From assembly GCA_023245915.1 (NCBI GenBank), contig JAHFJK010000001.1:1-28640 (forward strand): a stretch of 28,640 nt of DNA, in the 5' to 3' direction. This document shows, piece by piece, positions 1 through 6,058 of the stretch. The DNA comes from Candidatus Doudnabacteria bacterium (GTDB lineage: Bacteria; Patescibacteriota; Doudnabacteria; UBA920). Below the pieces are notes generated by a model, which worked only from the letters and a program-made list of their open reading frames with translations, was not told the DNA's origin and ran no database searches. The position numbers and the translations under genes were made by a program. Each line of letters begins with the position of its first letter. Position 1 is the stretch's first letter.

Positions 1-58
1 TAAAGTCATAGACTTAAAACTTAATATTTTTTATAATCAAATGGTCGGTTTCTGAAAA

Positions 59-87
59 TCGACAGTAATTTTGGTTTATCCTGAAAT
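59..87 (+). promoter_or_regulatory. weak candidate promoter for mltG
   Basis: TCGACA at 59-64 matches the sigma70 -35 consensus at five of six bases, followed after 17 bases by TGAAAT at 82-87 (four of six). Bases 86-92 (ATGACCG) and 110-116 (CGGTCAT) form a 7-bp inverted repeat just before the mltG start, so the ribosome entry region could fold. Nothing else is recognisable in 1-122. Confidence 0.28.
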
Positions 88-122
88 GACCGCCTTTTAA
101 AAAAAGAGACGGTCATAAAACT

Positions 123-1001
123 ATGAAAAAACCTTTTTTTTTAAGCCTGCTGCTATTTTTTGCTTTGCTTTGTTTGTCAGGCTTTTTTGCTTTAATAAAA
201 TATCGCGATAATATAAGGCAAAACCGGCAGTCGGCCAAAGCAGCAGAAATTTCTTTAACCTTGCTTGAAGGCTGGTCAGTTGCTGATATTGACGAATACC
301 TTGTAAAAAAAGATGTTAGCAAGAAAGGTCAATTTGTTCAGGCTCAAAAAAATTTTGACGCTTATCCATACTCGATTTTGTCTTTCAGGCCAAAAAAGGC
401 TGATTTGGAAGGTTTTTTATTTCCCGACACCTACCAAATCTACGATCCAAAAACTCAAAAAAATACCGGCTCCTCTTTAGTAGATACCAACACCCAATTA
501 ATTGTTAAGATGCTGGACAATTTCCAAAATAAATTTACTCCCCAAATGCGGGAGCAGGCGGCTAAACAAAAAATGAGCGTTTATGAAATTGTAACTTTAG
601 CTTCCATTATTGAAAAAGAAACCGGCAGAGCCGGAGTCGGTGAAAAAGTCACTGGGGAATTAAGTGATGAAAGGAAAGTTGTAGCCGGCATCTTTTATAA
701 CCGGCTTAAAACAGGTCAGCCATTGCAAAGCGATGCAACTATAAATTATATAACCGAAAAAAAATCACCGTCAGTCAGTGCCGCAGATCTCGCCATTGAC
801 AGCCCTTACAATACCTACAAATATGCCGGCTTACCGCTCGGTCCGATAGCTAATCCTTCTTTGTCTTCCATTGTTGCCGCGCTTTATCCGCAAACAACAG
901 ATTATCAATACTTTCTAACCGATCCTGTAACCCATAAGGCAATCTTTGCTAAAACTTACGGGGAGCATTTAAAAAATAAGGCGAAATATCTGAAGAACTG
1001 A
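123..1001 (+). CDS. mltG: endolytic murein transglycosylase MltG (YceG-like)
   Basis: Inner-membrane lytic transglycosylase that cuts nascent glycan strands inside peptidoglycan and thus sets chain length. The 292-aa protein has an N-terminal membrane segment (about residues 4-25) and a YceG domain over the rest. Family motifs are all visible: LEGFLFPDTY at 95-104, LASIIEKETG around 159-168 with the expected catalytic Glu at 164, VAGIFYNRL near 187, LQSDATINY near 201, and a C-terminal part with AGLPLGPIANPS and YQYFLTDP. It lacks a long cytoplasmic or LysM extension and is slightly shorter than the E. coli protein. The ATG at 123 gives the expected short cytoplasmic tail before the membrane helix. 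It converges on fmt with only 10 bases between the stops. Confidence 0.95.
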   Translation: MKKPFFLSLLLFFALLCLSGFFALIKYRDNIRQNRQSAKAAEISLTLLEGWSVADIDEYLVKKDVSKKGQFVQAQKNFDAYPYSILSFRPKKADLEGFLFPDTYQIYDPKTQKNTGSSLVDTNTQLIVKMLDNFQNKFTPQMREQAAKQKMSVYEIVTLASIIEKETGRAGVGEKVTGELSDERKVVAGIFYNRLKTGQPLQSDATINYITEKKSPSVSAADLAIDSPYNTYKYAGLPLGPIANPSLSSIVAALYPQTTDYQYFLTDPVTHKAIFAKTYGEHLKNKAKYLKN

Positions 1002-1011
1002 TGTTATCAGT

Positions 1012-1947
1012 CTATTTTAGAACGCTCCCCACAAAATCCCTATATCCGTTCAAAAACTCGCTTATCGAAGTCTCATTTTTCCCGGCTAGTTGCAGCCGGT
1101 TTATTTTTAAAGCCGACTGGCTGCCGCAAACTACAACCCCGCCATTGATCACGGTCCCATTTCTGTAGTCATCTGTAGTGTCTCTTTTCTGTAGTTCTGT
1201 ACCCACACAATCTGTGATTTTTAAGCTTACCCCCTTCCACGTTGTCCAAATTCCCGGCCACGGATAGAATGCCCTAAACTGGTTATAAATTTGTTGGGCA
1301 GATTTTGTCCAATCGATTTTACCATCAGCCTTCGAAATTATTTTAGTGTACGTTGCTTGCGATTCGTCCTGGGGCAGAGCAATTAACTTACCAGAAATAT
1401 AATCGGAAATAAGCTTATTTATCATTGAAGCACCAATATGTGCCAGCTTATCAGTTAAGGTAAAGTCATTGTCATCTGGTCCAATTTTTACCACCTTCTG
1501 ATCCAGCATTGGGCCATGATCAATTTGCTCATCAAGCAAAATAAAAGTAACACCAGTATACTCATCGCCATTAAGCAGGGCGGTTTTAATAGGGGAAGGA
1601 CCCCTATATTTTGGCAAAAGTGATGGATGCATATTTAAAATTTTGTATTTCGGCAAATTTATAATTTCCAAAGGCAAAATTTTACCATAAGCTTCTAAAA
1701 CAAAAATATCGGCATTTATTTTTTTTAAACGCGTCAAAAATTCTTTATCTGCCTTTGGATCTTCAGGTTTTAACAATTGTAAATCCAAATCTTTTGCCAA
1801 TGACGATACCGGCGTTTCTTCTAAGATCTGCTTCCGTCCGCTTTTAGCATCAGGTGTAGTCACTACTGCAGCAATATCGTGATGTTTATGTAAACTTTCC
1901 AAAATCGGTAAAGCTAAATTTGTACTGCCAAAAAAAATGATTTTCAT
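1012..1947 (-). CDS. fmt: methionyl-tRNA formyltransferase
   Basis: Transfers a formyl group from 10-formyl-tetrahydrofolate to Met-tRNAfMet for translation initiation. The 311-aa protein starts with MKIIFFGST, as usual for the family. The formyltransferase core has the catalytic triad Asn105, His107 and Asp143 in NMHPSLLPKYRG and LDEQIDHGPML. The C-terminal tRNA-binding domain follows from about residue 205 (KADGKIDWTKSAQQIYNQFRAFYPWPG). Peptide deformylase, which removes the formyl group, lies 1.6 kb away on the same strand. The start is divergent from the 2046 gene, and the two share a short intergenic region. Confidence 0.96.
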   Translation of the reverse strand: MKIIFFGSTNLALPILESLHKHHDIAAVVTTPDAKSGRKQILEETPVSSLAKDLDLQLLKPEDPKADKEFLTRLKKINADIFVLEAYGKILPLEIINLPKYKILNMHPSLLPKYRGPSPIKTALLNGDEYTGVTFILLDEQIDHGPMLDQKVVKIGPDDNDFTLTDKLAHIGASMINKLISDYISGKLIALPQDESQATYTKIISKADGKIDWTKSAQQIYNQFRAFYPWPGIWTTWKGVSLKITDCVGTELQKRDTTDDYRNGTVINGGVVVCGSQSALKINRLQLAGKNETSISEFLNGYRDFVGSVLK

Positions 1948-1978
1948 TCTAGTTTAGGTTACTGTACAAAGCGAATGT

Positions 1979-2007
1979 TTGACAGGAGTCTATTTTCTTG
2001 TTATCTT
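1979..2007 (+). promoter_or_regulatory. consensus sigma70 promoter of the DUF4177-like gene
   Basis: TTGACA at 1979-1984, a 17-base spacer, and TATCTT at 2002-2007. The transcript would begin near 2014 and carry a leader of about 30 bases that ends in the SD site AAAGGAGG (2034-2041). The leader can form a small TTGGTT/AACCAA hairpin. Most other genes in the window have neither a perfect -35 box nor such a strong SD. Confidence 0.75.
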
Positions 2008-2045
2008 TATTGGTTAGTTTTAAGGTTAAACCAAAGGAGGCACCA

Positions 2046-2237
2046 ATGAGCGTAAAAAAGTTCGAATTTCAGACGGTCCAGCTTTGGGCTGGGCCGGTGC
2101 GAGGACAGCAATCCCCGGAAACTGAGTTTCTCGACAAGCTCAACAAGCTCGGCCAAGACGGCTGGGAAGCCGTCGGAATCATGTCGGGGGCAGGGGGACA
2201 GATCGTTGTCCTTCTACAAAGAGAGAAGGATAACTAG
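2046..2237 (+). CDS. small DUF4177-like protein
   Basis: A 63-aa protein of unknown function that resembles the DUF4177 family: a short N-terminal beta strand (KKFEFQTVQL), a helix ending in LNKLGQDGWEAVGI, and a last strand with a QRE end. The strong SD AAAGGAGG four bases before ATG 2046 fixes the start; an upstream in-frame start at 1998 would overlap the promoter and is not favoured. The coding sequence is clearly richer in G+C than its neighbours. It has its own promoter upstream and a long hairpin directly downstream, so it is a self-contained transcription unit between fmt and the exonuclease genes. The family assignment rests on sequence pattern only. Confidence 0.78.
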   Translation: MSVKKFEFQTVQLWAGPVRGQQSPETEFLDKLNKLGQDGWEAVGIMSGAGGQIVVLLQREKDN

Positions 2238-2239
2238 CT

Positions 2240-2285
2240 TTAATATCGGTGGTGGTAAGGGGAACCTTGCTGCCGCCGGTATTAA
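2240..2285 (+). terminator. 21-bp hairpin with GGAA tetraloop
   Basis: Arms 2240-2260 and 2265-2285 pair along all 21 positions when G-U pairs are allowed (five wobbles), closed by a GGAA loop, which is a GNRA-type tetraloop. Wobbles in the + strand RNA become A-C mismatches in the opposite strand, so the + transcript (the DUF4177-like mRNA) is the one that folds well. No T-run follows, so it may be a transcript-end stabiliser rather than a classical rho-independent terminator. It overlaps the stop of the convergent exonuclease gene. Confidence 0.6.
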
Positions 2286-2872
2286 TATCTTGTATATGAT
2301 TTTGAATCGTGATAAGAAAGTATGATTTTTCTTAAAATCTCGGCTTCCACTCTGCAATCCACCAGCGCATCATGCAGCTGGCTTTTTTTTATTCCAATTT
2401 TAAACTTTTTTATTAAATACTCAAGTCCAAAGCCTGCGAAATCTTTTCGAGATTTTAATCCGTTTTTCATTGCCAAATAAGGATAAAAAAAAGACCACAA
2501 ATCAAAATAATGGTAGTCAAATTGCCATTTTATTTTGGACTTACCATACGCTTCCAGCAAAAATCTTTTATCATTGTAACCGACGTAAAAAGCTAAAATT
2601 ACGTTGTGGCCAAAGATTCTGTTGAATTTTTTTATTACCCCCTTTAAACTCGGCGCAGCTTTTACCATTTGCAGACTGATTTTGTTAACCGCCATCGATT
2701 CTTTGTCATTCTGATCCCAGTGCGTCGGCTTGATGAAGCTTGAAAAGAACTTTTTTTCCTTTAAAGTTTTTTTATCTAACAAAACCGCTGCCAATTGCAA
2801 AATTTCGTGCTTTTGTGTGTCAAAGCCGGAAAATTCGCAGTCTATAAGTAAAATGTCCTTTTTAAAATTCAT
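2282..2872 (-). CDS. DEDDh-type 3'-5' exonuclease (RNase T/DnaQ fold)
   Basis: A 196-aa single-domain exonuclease. The catalytic set is intact: Asp and Glu in LLIDCEFSG near residue 10, Asp in YNDKRFL near 100, and His plus Asp in HDALVDCRVEAEI near the C-terminus (HxxxxD). It could act on RNA ends or as a proofreading-like DNA exonuclease; the sequence does not decide. It lies just downstream of a paralogue (2943-3479) with which it shares length and many framework residues (GHN, the FxxEAxxK region, RxEAEI). A foldback repeat fills the spacer between the two. Confidence 0.85.
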   Translation of the reverse strand: MNFKKDILLIDCEFSGFDTQKHEILQLAAVLLDKKTLKEKKFFSSFIKPTHWDQNDKESMAVNKISLQMVKAAPSLKGVIKKFNRIFGHNVILAFYVGYNDKRFLLEAYGKSKIKWQFDYHYFDLWSFFYPYLAMKNGLKSRKDFAGFGLEYLIKKFKIGIKKSQLHDALVDCRVEAEILRKIILSYHDSKSYTRY

Positions 2873-2875
2873 ATT

Positions 2876-2942
2876 CCGCTGATTGGTCGCTGATAGAAAC
2901 GCTGATTGGCGCCGAGCGCGTTTTTCAGCGTTCCTTCAGCGG
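2876..2942. repeat. foldback repeat, GCTGA/TCAGC family
   Basis: CCGCTGA at 2876-2882 pairs with TCAGCGG at 2936-2942, and an inner AACGCTGA pairs with TCAGCGTT. The element fills the spacer between the two exonuclease genes almost exactly. A second member is at 19883-19973. Confidence 0.75.
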
Positions 2943-3479
2943 CTAAACTTCGGTTATAATTCGCCTAAATATCTCTGCCTCCAATCTGACTTTTTCCATT
3001 GAATTCCACGGCTCCTTTTGCTTTAACTTAAAGTAGTCCACAAAAGTATGGAAGGTCGGCATTTTTTTTAAGCCGTAATTTAATGTATAAACGTATCCTA
3101 GGGTCCATAGTTGAATGACGTGATGGTCGTAAGTGTAGGGGACCAAAGCTTTCCTAAAAGCATTTCTTAAAAATAACAGGTGATGGAAGCCATGCGTGGC
3201 CAGCAAAAGGTTATGGCCGAATTTTTTATGGAAATTTTTTATGGCGTCATAAATTTTAGGGCTTTTGCGTAAAATTTCGTAGTCGGTATGCAGCAATTTT
3301 GCGTGCTCGTTGATAATATGGTCTAAGTAGCTGACCCGAATGTATGTGTTAAAATTAGCTTTTTCGAGCAAATTGTCTTTATCCAAAAGTATAGCCGAAA
3401 GCTGGATGATAGCGTCTTTTTCCAAGTCCTGCCCGGTAGTTTGGATTTCGAAAAATAAGAGGTCTTTAATAAACTTCAT
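2943..3479 (-). CDS. exonuclease-like paralogue with degenerate active site
   Basis: A 178-aa paralogue of the neighbouring DEDDh exonuclease with the same fold pattern. The catalytic residues are replaced: the first motif reads FFEIQTTG (Asp to Glu and Glu to Gln), the second GFHHLLFL (Asp to His), and the third WNSMEKVRLEAEI (His to Trp, Asp to Lys). The framework is kept and the frame is open, so it looks like a pseudo-enzyme under selection rather than a fresh pseudogene. The start at 3479 is chosen by homology with the paralogue; the open frame runs 21 codons further upstream, but that part is translated repeat sequence (CGCAGAT element). Confidence 0.75.
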   Translation of the reverse strand: MKFIKDLLFFEIQTTGQDLEKDAIIQLSAILLDKDNLLEKANFNTYIRVSYLDHIINEHAKLLHTDYEILRKSPKIYDAIKNFHKKFGHNLLLATHGFHHLLFLRNAFRKALVPYTYDHHVIQLWTLGYVYTLNYGLKKMPTFHTFVDYFKLKQKEPWNSMEKVRLEAEIFRRIITEV

Positions 3480-3507
3480 AAATGTTTCTTTCGCTGGTAT
3501 ACAGAAA

Positions 3508-3556
3508 GCGCTGATAACGCAGATCGGTGTAATCTGCGGCATCTGCGTATCTGCGA
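3508..3556. repeat. CGCAGAT-type foldback repeat
   Basis: CGCAGAT (3518-3524) and ATCTGCG (3532-3538) form a 7-bp stem with a 7-nt loop, followed by further ATCTGCG copies up to 3555. It occupies the spacer between def and the pseudo-exonuclease and creates a false N-terminal extension of the latter. Confidence 0.65.
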
Positions 3557-3557
3557 A

Positions 3558-4061
3558 CTAAACAACTCCTTGCTTTTTCCACCCCTTCACTATCTCTTCA
3601 CCCTTGGTATACTTCTTTATTAAATCGATGATAAGCCGACCGTTAATATGGTCTATCTCATGCTGTGCTACTCTTGAAATCCAGCCCTCATCTGAAAATC
3701 TAATTACCTTACCTTGCATGTTTTGGGCTCCCACAGTAACTTTTTTCGGCCGCTTGACCATGCCAAATATGCCAGGTATAGACAAACAGCCTTCTTCTAT
3801 TTCTAACTTTTTAAAGCCTTTGCTGGTTATTTTAGCATTGTACAGGGGGAAAAGTGGAATGCCGTTTTTCTCTAAATCGATAATGATAACTTTAACCGAC
3901 TTTCCAACTTGCGGCGCGGCGAGTCCAATGCCATCTGCTTTCCTGACTGTGTCAATCATGTCCTTTGTCAATTTTTGGATTTCTTTTGACAAAGGAAACT
4001 TAACCGGCTCGGTCGGATTGCGGAGAATGGGATTGGGATAAGTTAGGATTGGAAGAACCAT
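3558..4061 (-). CDS. def: peptide deformylase
   Basis: Metal-dependent removal of the N-formyl group from nascent proteins. The 167-aa protein has all three family motifs: GIGLAAPQVG at 44-53, EGCLSIP at 90-96 with metal ligand Cys92, and QHEIDH at 133-138 with His134, catalytic Glu135 and His138. The Cys in motif 2 and the Pro-rich N-terminus are typical. It is co-oriented with fmt, whose product installs the group. No SD site is visible before ATG 4061; a foldback repeat lies directly upstream. Confidence 0.97.
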   Translation of the reverse strand: MVLPILTYPNPILRNPTEPVKFPLSKEIQKLTKDMIDTVRKADGIGLAAPQVGKSVKVIIIDLEKNGIPLFPLYNAKITSKGFKKLEIEEGCLSIPGIFGMVKRPKKVTVGAQNMQGKVIRFSDEGWISRVAQHEIDHINGRLIIDLIKKYTKGEEIVKGWKKQGVV

Positions 4062-4073
4062 ATAAATTTTTGC

Positions 4074-4185
4074 GTCATTCCGAGCCCGAATGCATCTGAG
4101 GGCGAGGAATCTCTTAAATTTGATATATTACTAAGTTAAGGGATCTCTCGGGTGTAGTGCTTATGATGTCCCCCCTCGAGATGAC
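4074..4185. repeat. 112-bp foldback repeat, GTCATTCCGAG family
   Basis: Ends GTCATTCCGAG and CTCGAGATGAC are imperfect inverted repeats; inner segments GAGGAATCTCTTAA and TTAAGGGATCTCTC also pair. Related copies lie at 24112-24214, 22459-22524 and 24787-24868. The element overlaps the 3' end of the next gene and encodes about its last eight residues. Confidence 0.75.
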
Positions 4186-4463
4186 ACAGCTTTTTTCTCC
4201 TGATTATTCTTTTTAATCAAATACGCAAACAGTCTTCCCGGCGTTTTCACAGCTTTGCTTTCCAGCACCTGCCCGGCTAAATTGCGCAAAAAATCGTGGT
4301 TATACAAAACGGCCATCTTAAGATAAAACGCGAAATGCTTTTTGTCGTTGAGTTTGACCGAAAGCTCGTCGGCCAGCAAATGGGCAGGGGAGTGGAGGTG
4401 GGGGTCAGCTTTTGTTTTTTTTACCCGCGATGATAATCCCGCAATTTTTCCCAAGTGTTGCAT
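4161..4463 (-). CDS. small hypothetical protein
   Basis: I do not recognise the function. The 100-aa protein is basic and mostly helical by composition. The central part (NDKKHFAFYLKMAVLYNHDFLRNLAGQ) followed by TPGRLFAYLIKKNN looks like a compact conserved core with no membrane segment or catalytic motif. The last eight residues (VSSRGGTS) are read from the foldback repeat at 4074-4185, so the native C-terminus was probably replaced when the repeat arrived. A TATAAT box on the minus strand lies six bases before the ATG, which suggests a leaderless mRNA. It is divergent from the TagA-Nudix gene. Confidence 0.65.
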   Translation of the reverse strand: MQHLGKIAGLSSRVKKTKADPHLHSPAHLLADELSVKLNDKKHFAFYLKMAVLYNHDFLRNLAGQVLESKAVKTPGRLFAYLIKKNNQEKKAVSSRGGTS

Positions 4464-4469
4464 GCCTTG

Positions 4470-4502
4470 ATTATAGCCGATTTTGCCGGTTTTGGGTATA
4501 AT
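4470..4502. promoter_or_regulatory. divergent -10 boxes for the 4463 and 4511 genes
   Basis: Minus strand TATAAT at 4475-4470 sits six bases upstream of ATG 4463, and plus strand TATAAT at 4497-4502 sits eight bases upstream of ATG 4511. Neither has a good -35 box. Transcription would start at or within a few bases of each ATG, which implies leaderless or near-leaderless mRNAs. Confidence 0.5.
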
Positions 4503-4510
4503 CCTTATAT

Positions 4511-5971
4511 ATGGATAAAATTGATGTAGCCGGATTAAAAATTGACCCCATAAGCAAACAACAATTGCTGGACCTGGTGCTGCAAAGAATTACATCAAAC
4601 CAAAAAACCTGGATAACAACAGTTTATTCAGAATTTTTGTACGCAGGCTTAAGGGATCCTAAAATTATGGAAATGCTGAACAAGGCCGATGTTGCTGTTG
4701 CCGATGGCATTGGGATTTTTTGGGCAAAAAAATATTCGGAAATCCCGCTTTCCTTTTCCACCCGCCCATTTTGTAAAGATCAATCGGCTCTCCCTCCCTT
4801 TTCTAAAGGGGGGGCAGGGGGGGGTAAATATTGGCTAATGATTCTTCAGGCGTTTTGGCAATTAGTTTACAGCCTGGCCGCAATTTTATTTTATCCGCGA
4901 TGGATTTTAAACTCGCTTATAACCCCCTCCCTTAATCCCTCCCCCTTTGGGGGAGGGAAACAAAAAGGCGAGAAGATCGTAGGCGCAGATTTAATTTGGG
5001 ATTTGGCGAATTTAGCAGTACAAAATAATTTATCAATTTATTTATTGGGAGGGTACGGGGAAACGCCGAAAATTGTATCGGAAAAAATATTGCCTGTGAC
5101 ACAATGGCGCGGCCGCGCCATTGTGTCACAACACGATTTGGTCGCTGGCAACTCCAATAAAAATCCAAACGATTCCAGCATCATAAAAGACATAAATTCG
5201 GTAAAGCCCGCTATTCTATTGGTTGCATATGGACCCATCAAGCAAGAAAAATGGATCAACGATAATATATCGAAACTTAATCTAAAAGTCGCGATAGGTG
5301 TAGGTGGATCATTTGACTACATAGCGGGCGTAAAATCACCACCTCCCAACTTTGTCAGATACTCCGGTCTGGAATGGCTGTGGCGCTTAATTACCCAGTC
5401 TCATCGCCTAAAAAGAATTTTCAATGCCACATTTGGCCTGGCTTGGGCACTGTGGCACTATAAAGTTTTTTCCAATCTCCCGTTAAGAAAAAATGTAGCG
5501 GTAGCAATCCTAAACCAAAAAAATCAGGTTCTGCTTTGCCAGCGCAATCCCAAAAATTTTCATGTTGATGTTATTTCAACCAAAAAAAATCTAAAATCAG
5601 AAAACTATTGGCAGCTGCCGCAGGGGGGAGCGGATAGCGATGAGGATTTGATCGAGGCGGCAAAACGGGAAGCCTTGGAAGAAACCGGATTGAAAAATTT
5701 GGAACTAATTAAAGTTTCAGCGCAAACCCACACCTACATTTGGAACAACGCCCTGCGCGGTTTTTGGAAAAACCGGTTCAAACAAAATATCGGCCAAACT
5801 CAAAACATTGTTTACTTTAGATATTTGGGTAGCGACGATGAGGTAAAAATTGACGGAGAAGAGTTTGTTGATTGGCGATGGACAAATATCAATCAACTTG
5901 AAATAACTGTTCATCCCGAACGCCTACCGCTGATAAAAATTGCTTTGGAAGATTTGAAGAATTTGGCTTAA
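4511..5971 (+). CDS. TagA/WecG-family glycosyltransferase fused to an RppH-like Nudix hydrolase
   Basis: A 486-aa fusion. Residues 1-325 are a WecG/TagA/CpsF (GT26) glycosyltransferase, which transfers a sugar such as ManNAc to a lipid-linked acceptor: VADGIGIFWAKK with Asp65, YLLGGYGE at 177-184, GVGGSFDYIAG near 263-273, and EWLWRL at 288-293. Residues 327-486 are a Nudix domain with a perfect box from Gly372 to Leu394 (REALEETGL) and WQLPQGG before it, as in RppH/Ap4A hydrolases. A hydrophobic stretch (107-136) between Asp65 and the next conserved block is flanked by two repeat-derived, low-complexity segments (about 92-105 and 137-155). A 36-bp perfect palindrome encodes residues 196-207. 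The usual TxN near the N-terminus reads TVY. The reading frame is open throughout. Confidence 0.85.
   Translation: MDKIDVAGLKIDPISKQQLLDLVLQRITSNQKTWITTVYSEFLYAGLRDPKIMEMLNKADVAVADGIGIFWAKKYSEIPLSFSTRPFCKDQSALPPFSKGGAGGGKYWLMILQAFWQLVYSLAAILFYPRWILNSLITPSLNPSPFGGGKQKGEKIVGADLIWDLANLAVQNNLSIYLLGGYGETPKIVSEKILPVTQWRGRAIVSQHDLVAGNSNKNPNDSSIIKDINSVKPAILLVAYGPIKQEKWINDNISKLNLKVAIGVGGSFDYIAGVKSPPPNFVRYSGLEWLWRLITQSHRLKRIFNATFGLAWALWHYKVFSNLPLRKNVAVAILNQKNQVLLCQRNPKNFHVDVISTKKNLKSENYWQLPQGGADSDEDLIEAAKREALEETGLKNLELIKVSAQTHTYIWNNALRGFWKNRFKQNIGQTQNIVYFRYLGSDDEVKIDGEEFVDWRWTNINQLEITVHPERLPLIKIALEDLKNLA
4787..4826. repeat. G/C-rich palindromic repeat inside the glycosyltransferase gene
   Basis: CCCTTT (4796-4801) pairs with AAAGGG (4805-4810), within a C-run followed by a G-run. 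It is translated in frame as SALPPFSKGGAGGG, a peptide not expected in the family. Confidence 0.65.
4919..4975. repeat. second palindromic repeat inside the glycosyltransferase gene
   Basis: CCCTCCCCC (4937-4945) and GGGGGAGGG (4949-4957) form a perfect 9-bp stem with a TTT loop. It is read in frame as ITPSLNPSPFGGGK and neighbours, between the hydrophobic segment and the conserved GADLIWDL block. The stem layout matches the prfB copy at 20855-20895. Confidence 0.7.
5095..5130. repeat. perfect 36-bp palindrome inside a coding region
   Basis: Half-site TGTGACACAATGGCGCGG is followed directly by its exact reverse complement, with no loop. The centre holds GCGGCCGC. It encodes VTQWRGRAIVSQ, and the opposite strand reads the same 12 residues. 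It lies in a variable surface loop between YLLGG and the AILLVAYGP strand of the glycosyltransferase. Confidence 0.95.
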
Positions 5972-6003
5972 AATGGTAAGGTTTGTTAGGCTGAGATTAA
6001 TAA

Positions 6004-6056
6004 ACTTCGAGCTTGTCGAGAAGTATAATTCTCGACTCGCTTCGCTCGCTCGAACA
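6004..6056. repeat. palindromic TTCGAG...CTCGAA repeat before gltX
   Basis: ACTTC/GAAGT closes a small hairpin around GAGCTTGTCGA. A second, larger fold pairs GTCGAGAA with TTCTCGAC and TTCGAG with CTCGAA. The 11-nt loop resembles the GACCCTGTGGA loop of the hairpins at 14010-14053 and 17571-17610 (8 of 11 bases). The element ends three bases before gltX, which therefore has no SD site. Confidence 0.7.
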
Positions 6057-6058
6057 CT

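Noticed and set aside
5038..5259. minus-strand ORFs across the TagA region
   Set aside because: Shadows of the real gene; one repeats VTQWRGRAIVSQ only because the DNA is palindromic.
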